In this document: in pieces, positions 62,101-64,000 of the stretch
How positions within the stretch are numbered: position 1 is the first letter of the stretch
How the letters are laid out: each line of letters begins with the position of its first letter
Assembly (NCBI GenBank): GCA_013002535.1
Contig: JABDJK010000089.1
Coordinates: 1 to 64,000 of the forward strand
Source of the DNA: Hyphococcus sp.
GTDB lineage: Bacteria; Pseudomonadota; Alphaproteobacteria; Caulobacterales; Parvularculaceae
DNA length: 64,000 nt
Reading direction: 5' to 3'
Notes under the pieces: model-generated
The model's database searches: none
Told to the model about the DNA's origin: nothing
The model's input: only the letters and a program-made list of their open reading frames with translations
Translations under genes and position numbers: made by a program

Positions 62101-62341
62101 ACGGTTGTTTATCGCCTTCATCGATGTCCTTTATTTCATTTTGTTCACCATAATGAAGATTTTCATACCCCGCCCCCAGGCCGCCCTCAGCAATCCCTTG
62201 AGACTCCGCCTCTCGCGCTGCTCGTAGCGCGTCCAATTCTTTCTCTACCGAATTGTAAATTGGCGCTTCAGGCTCGTGGGTGCTTTCGATGCCGTCGCTT
62301 GATTTTTTTTGACCTTTCAACGCACGTTCATCTCGGGCCAT
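59192..62341 (-). CDS. RTX/cadherin-like type I secreted protein
   Basis: The gene encodes 1049 residues with no N-terminal signal. Two near-identical cadherin-like domains start about residues 90 and 449 (GPTDIALSGTSVAENSSGAT, DASGLFEVVGDELKLKEGVS). RTX nonapeptides occur at about 304-387 (GGAGNDRLYGRAGDDTLIGG) and 937-990 (GGDGNDTFIY). A jelly-roll/carbohydrate-binding-like region is at about 660-820 (FEYAPRPGYNANVNEIEVVI). The C-terminal end is the presumed secretion signal. This is a probable surface adhesin or calcium-binding secreted protein; the adjacent tolC and ABC genes fit its secretion. Confidence 0.88.
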   Translation of the reverse strand: MARDERALKGQKKSSDGIESTHEPEAPIYNSVEKELDALRAAREAESQGIAEGGLGAGYENLHYGEQNEIKDIDEGDKQPSIIDVVADVNEGPTDIALSGTSVAENSSGATIATLSASDPDVGDTASFAIADDASGLFEVVGDELKLKEGVSLDHEDQDAYELTLEVTDSAGATYSETVTINVADVNEGPTDIALSNNTIGEEVTDGGNIGPRIVQDGAVVGELSSNDPEGALGLSYEITDASGTPIDHAQFQIVNDQVVVKSGATIDFEGSSEIEVFVTATDPAGNATTQPFTVNVVDYEGSYSGGDSADRAYGTSEEDTIDGGAGNDRLYGRAGDDTLIGGDGNDVQRGGVGDDVISGGAGRDNIAGGAGDDRIVGGDGNDYIQGGADIDTAVFSGERADYQITQIGENAFRIIDTREGAPDGNDRIYNVEKFEFADGEISVAQILNEGPTDIALSGTSVAENSSGATIATLSASAPDVGDTASFAIADDASGLFEVVGDELKLKEGVSLDHEGQDAYELTLEVTDSAGATFQEVVTINVADVDEAPTVLSVDIGSTKEDTSFTITEAELISQSADPEGAALSVSNVFVDPEYGALTDNGDGTWTFSPSNDLAAENVEVSFTVSDGAYSVDGAATFDIEAVADAPTITISPVVQTTPGTESETNSSFEGGSIDTSRSGSAWVGSFGDWQTSSDAIEVKQETLGDGSTNQFFELNDDAIDYFDDAKNIFRTMDTEDGATYTVAFEYAPRPGYNANVNEIEVVIDGVVVDTISADGRGDTAIDWQTANYSFTGDGTETAIEFRASGQSLAYGRGMYIDDVSVTEELPEGSAAGLEGMPITLPDISVSQNDADNSETVTLTIGDIPDGAVLTDGVNSFAASADTSTVDVTEWRLDELALTAPEGYSGELDLSVTATAIDGDDSATSTNTITINIFDDDEAINGGVGDDILRGDGGDDILFGGDGNDTFIYAIGDGSDVVNGGDGGWVDAIQFADGIDSLGEFGVDWTMEITEGIVESQSDQGINLSENASGVITLEDGNTIEFSNIEQII
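60744..60997 (-). repeat. 254-bp direct repeat, copy A, within RTX gene
   Basis: This segment encodes part of the second cadherin-like domain. It is almost the same as 61821-62074: I count about five differing bases, mostly silent, over the same length. Such identity at DNA level implies recent duplication or gene conversion. Confidence 0.75.
61821..62074 (-). repeat. 254-bp direct repeat, copy B, within RTX gene
   Basis: Copy B lies in the first cadherin-like domain. The 3' part of the unit (CGACAACGCAATATCAGTCG and on through GGCGAC) occurs a third time near 61754-61795. Recombination between A and B would delete about 1.08 kb including the first RTX block, in frame. Confidence 0.75.
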
Positions 62342-62578
62342 TGCCGCTACTCCAGGTTGTGTGGATTTAAAGCAAACTAGCGTTAGTGCGTTAATTACGA
62401 ATTTATAGAATTGGTAAATTTAGGTTTTCTGCGTAATTTCGCCAAGGCGGATGAAACTTAGGATTTTTAAATATTTTAGCCTTAACAAATCCAAACCAAC
62501 TAGTTGTACGAAAGCGAAATTTTGACTTTCACAATTCAATCCGCACGACAGTGGTTGAGGGATTTAACGAGGCAAAAC

Positions 62579-64000
62579 ATGTTTCGATCTTGTTTTGCTC
62601 CGCAGCCCGATACGCCTCGCGTTGTATATGCCGCGTCTGTAGCGATTAATTTGCTGGCGCTCGCGCTACCCTTAACCATTCTTCAAGTGTATGACCGAGT
62701 GCTTCCGCACGCATCTTTTCAGACGCTAAATGCATTACTCGTCGGTTTATTGGGCGTGATTATAGTCGACATATCTTTGAAACACTCAAAGTCTGTAGTT
62801 TCAAATTGGATCGGCGCATCATACGCACACAATACTTCGAGACAAGCGATTCGCACGATTCTCACTGCGACGCCAAATCCTGAACGTTCTCGAAGTATCG
62901 CGACCCATCTCGAAAGGCTTTCATCTATCTCTAGCTTAGGAGATCACATAGCGAGCCCTGCGAGAAATGTTAAAGTTGATGTGCTTTTTGTTCCGATTTT
63001 TGCATTTGTGATCTTACTTGTCGGCGGAATTTTGTTTGTTGTACCGGTGTTACTGTTCTGCATATTCGGGTGTTTTTCATTTTATCGCACACGACTCCTT
63101 TATAGTGAAATTAAAAAGCAAGAAAAAATAGAGTCGCGGAAAAGCGACTTTATGATTGAAGCATTGCGATCGATTTCCACCATTAAATCGCATGCCATGG
63201 AAGCTTCCTTACTGCGCCGCTTCGAAAGGCTACAATTGGCTTCCAGTGATACCTTGCGTCAAATCATTTTATTGACCAGCGCAGCCCAAACTTACGCCAC
63301 AACATTTGCCGCCGTTTCAACAATTGCAATTATTAGCACCGGCGCATTCCTTGTTGTGGACCAAAAACTGACTGTTGGCGGGCTTGCCTGCTGCATGTTG
63401 CTGTCTTCGCAACTCATTCAACCTCTTACAAGAATTATGGCGTCATGGAATGAACTGCAATTGGCCGAATACAACCAGCAAAAAGTCGAAGCCATTTTTG
63501 AAAATGAAAATTCCTCGCTCGCGGCCGTTGGTGAATCAGCGAAGAAAATTAACGCGGGGCCAGCGGCAATTCAGATGAATGGCGTCTGCATACAACATGG
63601 AAATTCACGGCCGCTAATTGAAAATATTAATCTCAATGTTGCGGCTGGCGAGCTTGTCGCTATCCGTGGTGGTGATGGTAGCGGCAAAAGCAGCTTACTT
63701 CGTACGCTAACCGGCACAATTGTTCCCAAACATGGAACGGTTCGATTCGGTGACACCGAATTGTCTCCCGAAACACAGCCCAAAATCCGCAGGGCTGTGC
63801 GATATGTCGGCCAAGAGGCTGTAATATTTCAGGGAACGATATTGGAAAACCTGACAACATTCGGAAAAGCGTCAGTCAGCTCCGCCATAAATGCCTCAAA
63901 GCTAATCGGTTTAGACAATGAAATCATTCGTATGCCGAAGGGTTATGACACGAGAATAGAAAATGTATCCGGACACGAGATTCCAGCATCAACCGCTCAA
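62579..64000 (+). CDS. Type I secretion ABC transporter (partial, runs off window)
   Basis: The first 474 codons are present; the right edge cuts the gene. The ATG at 62579 follows AACGAGGCAAAAC. Transmembrane segments occupy about residues 18-75 and 135-300 (VIILLVGGILFVVPVLLFCI-like helices). Then comes an ATPase domain: Walker A GGDGSGKSS (about 362-370), Q-loop VGQEAVIFQGTILENL. The layout matches PrtD/HlyB/LapB-type exporters without an N-terminal peptidase domain. It should export the RTX protein through the TolC-like protein; the membrane-fusion protein is presumably beyond the edge. Confidence 0.88.
   Translation, partial: MFRSCFAPQPDTPRVVYAASVAINLLALALPLTILQVYDRVLPHASFQTLNALLVGLLGVIIVDISLKHSKSVVSNWIGASYAHNTSRQAIRTILTATPNPERSRSIATHLERLSSISSLGDHIASPARNVKVDVLFVPIFAFVILLVGGILFVVPVLLFCIFGCFSFYRTRLLYSEIKKQEKIESRKSDFMIEALRSISTIKSHAMEASLLRRFERLQLASSDTLRQIILLTSAAQTYATTFAAVSTIAIISTGAFLVVDQKLTVGGLACCMLLSSQLIQPLTRIMASWNELQLAEYNQQKVEAIFENENSSLAAVGESAKKINAGPAAIQMNGVCIQHGNSRPLIENINLNVAAGELVAIRGGDGSGKSSLLRTLTGTIVPKHGTVRFGDTELSPETQPKIRRAVRYVGQEAVIFQGTILENLTTFGKASVSSAINASKLIGLDNEIIRMPKGYDTRIENVSGHEIPASTAQ

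Noticed and set aside
1-64000. CRISPR arrays or complete insertion sequences
   Set aside because: No regularly spaced short repeats were seen, and the only insertion-sequence material is the broken IS3 orfA near 18.5 kb.

Overview
The window looks like chromosomal DNA from an alphaproteobacterium. The pairing of flaF and flbT behind a flagellin, MotE/DUF6468/DUF1217-type flagellar accessory genes, a FliL next to MotA-type genes, a PilZ protein and TTAA-N7-TTAA (CtrA-type) boxes all point that way. I cannot name the genus with confidence; a marine, stalked or budding lineage (Hyphomonadaceae/Parvularculaceae-like) is only a guess.

1-18 kb is ordinary housekeeping DNA that looks relatively GC-rich. 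It holds small membrane proteins, a PurD-like ATP-grasp enzyme, a YjbR-type protein, a decayed SpoIIAA-like gene, a PilZ protein, a trans-sulfuration enzyme, an AGCS amino-acid/sodium symporter, xerC, the conserved rpmH-rnpA-yidC-engB block, a TVP38 membrane protein overlapping a flavoprotein disulfide reductase, an orphan histidine kinase and a gamma-glutamyltransferase lipoprotein. Two 28-residue single-pass membrane proteins with good ribosome binding sites lie at 3218-3304 and 5272-5358.

18.07-20.2 kb is a boundary zone: a tRNA-Arg(ACG) gene, then a possible integrase C-terminal scrap and an IS3 orfA pseudogene, then a gene-poor stretch with inverted repeats, copies of a repeated 14-mer and one tiny secreted protein with a sorting-signal-like tail. 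Beyond it the DNA looks more AT-rich.

20.2-53.7 kb is one almost uninterrupted flagellar cluster. It covers the motor and switch (motA, motB, fliM, fliG, fliN, motE), MS ring and export apparatus (fliF, fliH, fliI, fliJ, fliP, fliQ, fliR, flhA, flhB), rod (flgB, flgC, flgF, flgG, fliE, flgJ), P and L rings (flgI, flgH, flgA), hook and junctions (flgE, flgD, fliK, flgK, flgL), filament and its control (fliC, flaF, flbT, an FlgN-like chaperone), a lytic transglycosylase and two FliL-like proteins. It also has an unfamiliar 758-residue exported helical-repeat protein between motA and flgF. I do not see fliO, fliD, fliS, fliA, flbD, fliX, flhF or chemotaxis genes.

53.7-64 kb carries an XRE regulator, a regulatory region with three tandem copies of the repeated motif and two CtrA-type boxes, a GGDEF protein, a glutamate dehydrogenase, and a type I secretion locus: a TolC-like outer-membrane protein, a 1049-residue RTX/cadherin-like protein and the first 474 codons of the ABC transporter, which runs off the window.

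The most interesting signal is a noncoding motif, ACACCAAT often extended as ACACCAATAACGCG. It recurs 41-81 bp before motA, flgG, flgJ, flgB, fliM and tolC, pointing toward the gene, and is tandemly repeated upstream of the XRE gene. It looks like an undescribed regulatory element that may join the flagellar and type I secretion genes in one regulon.
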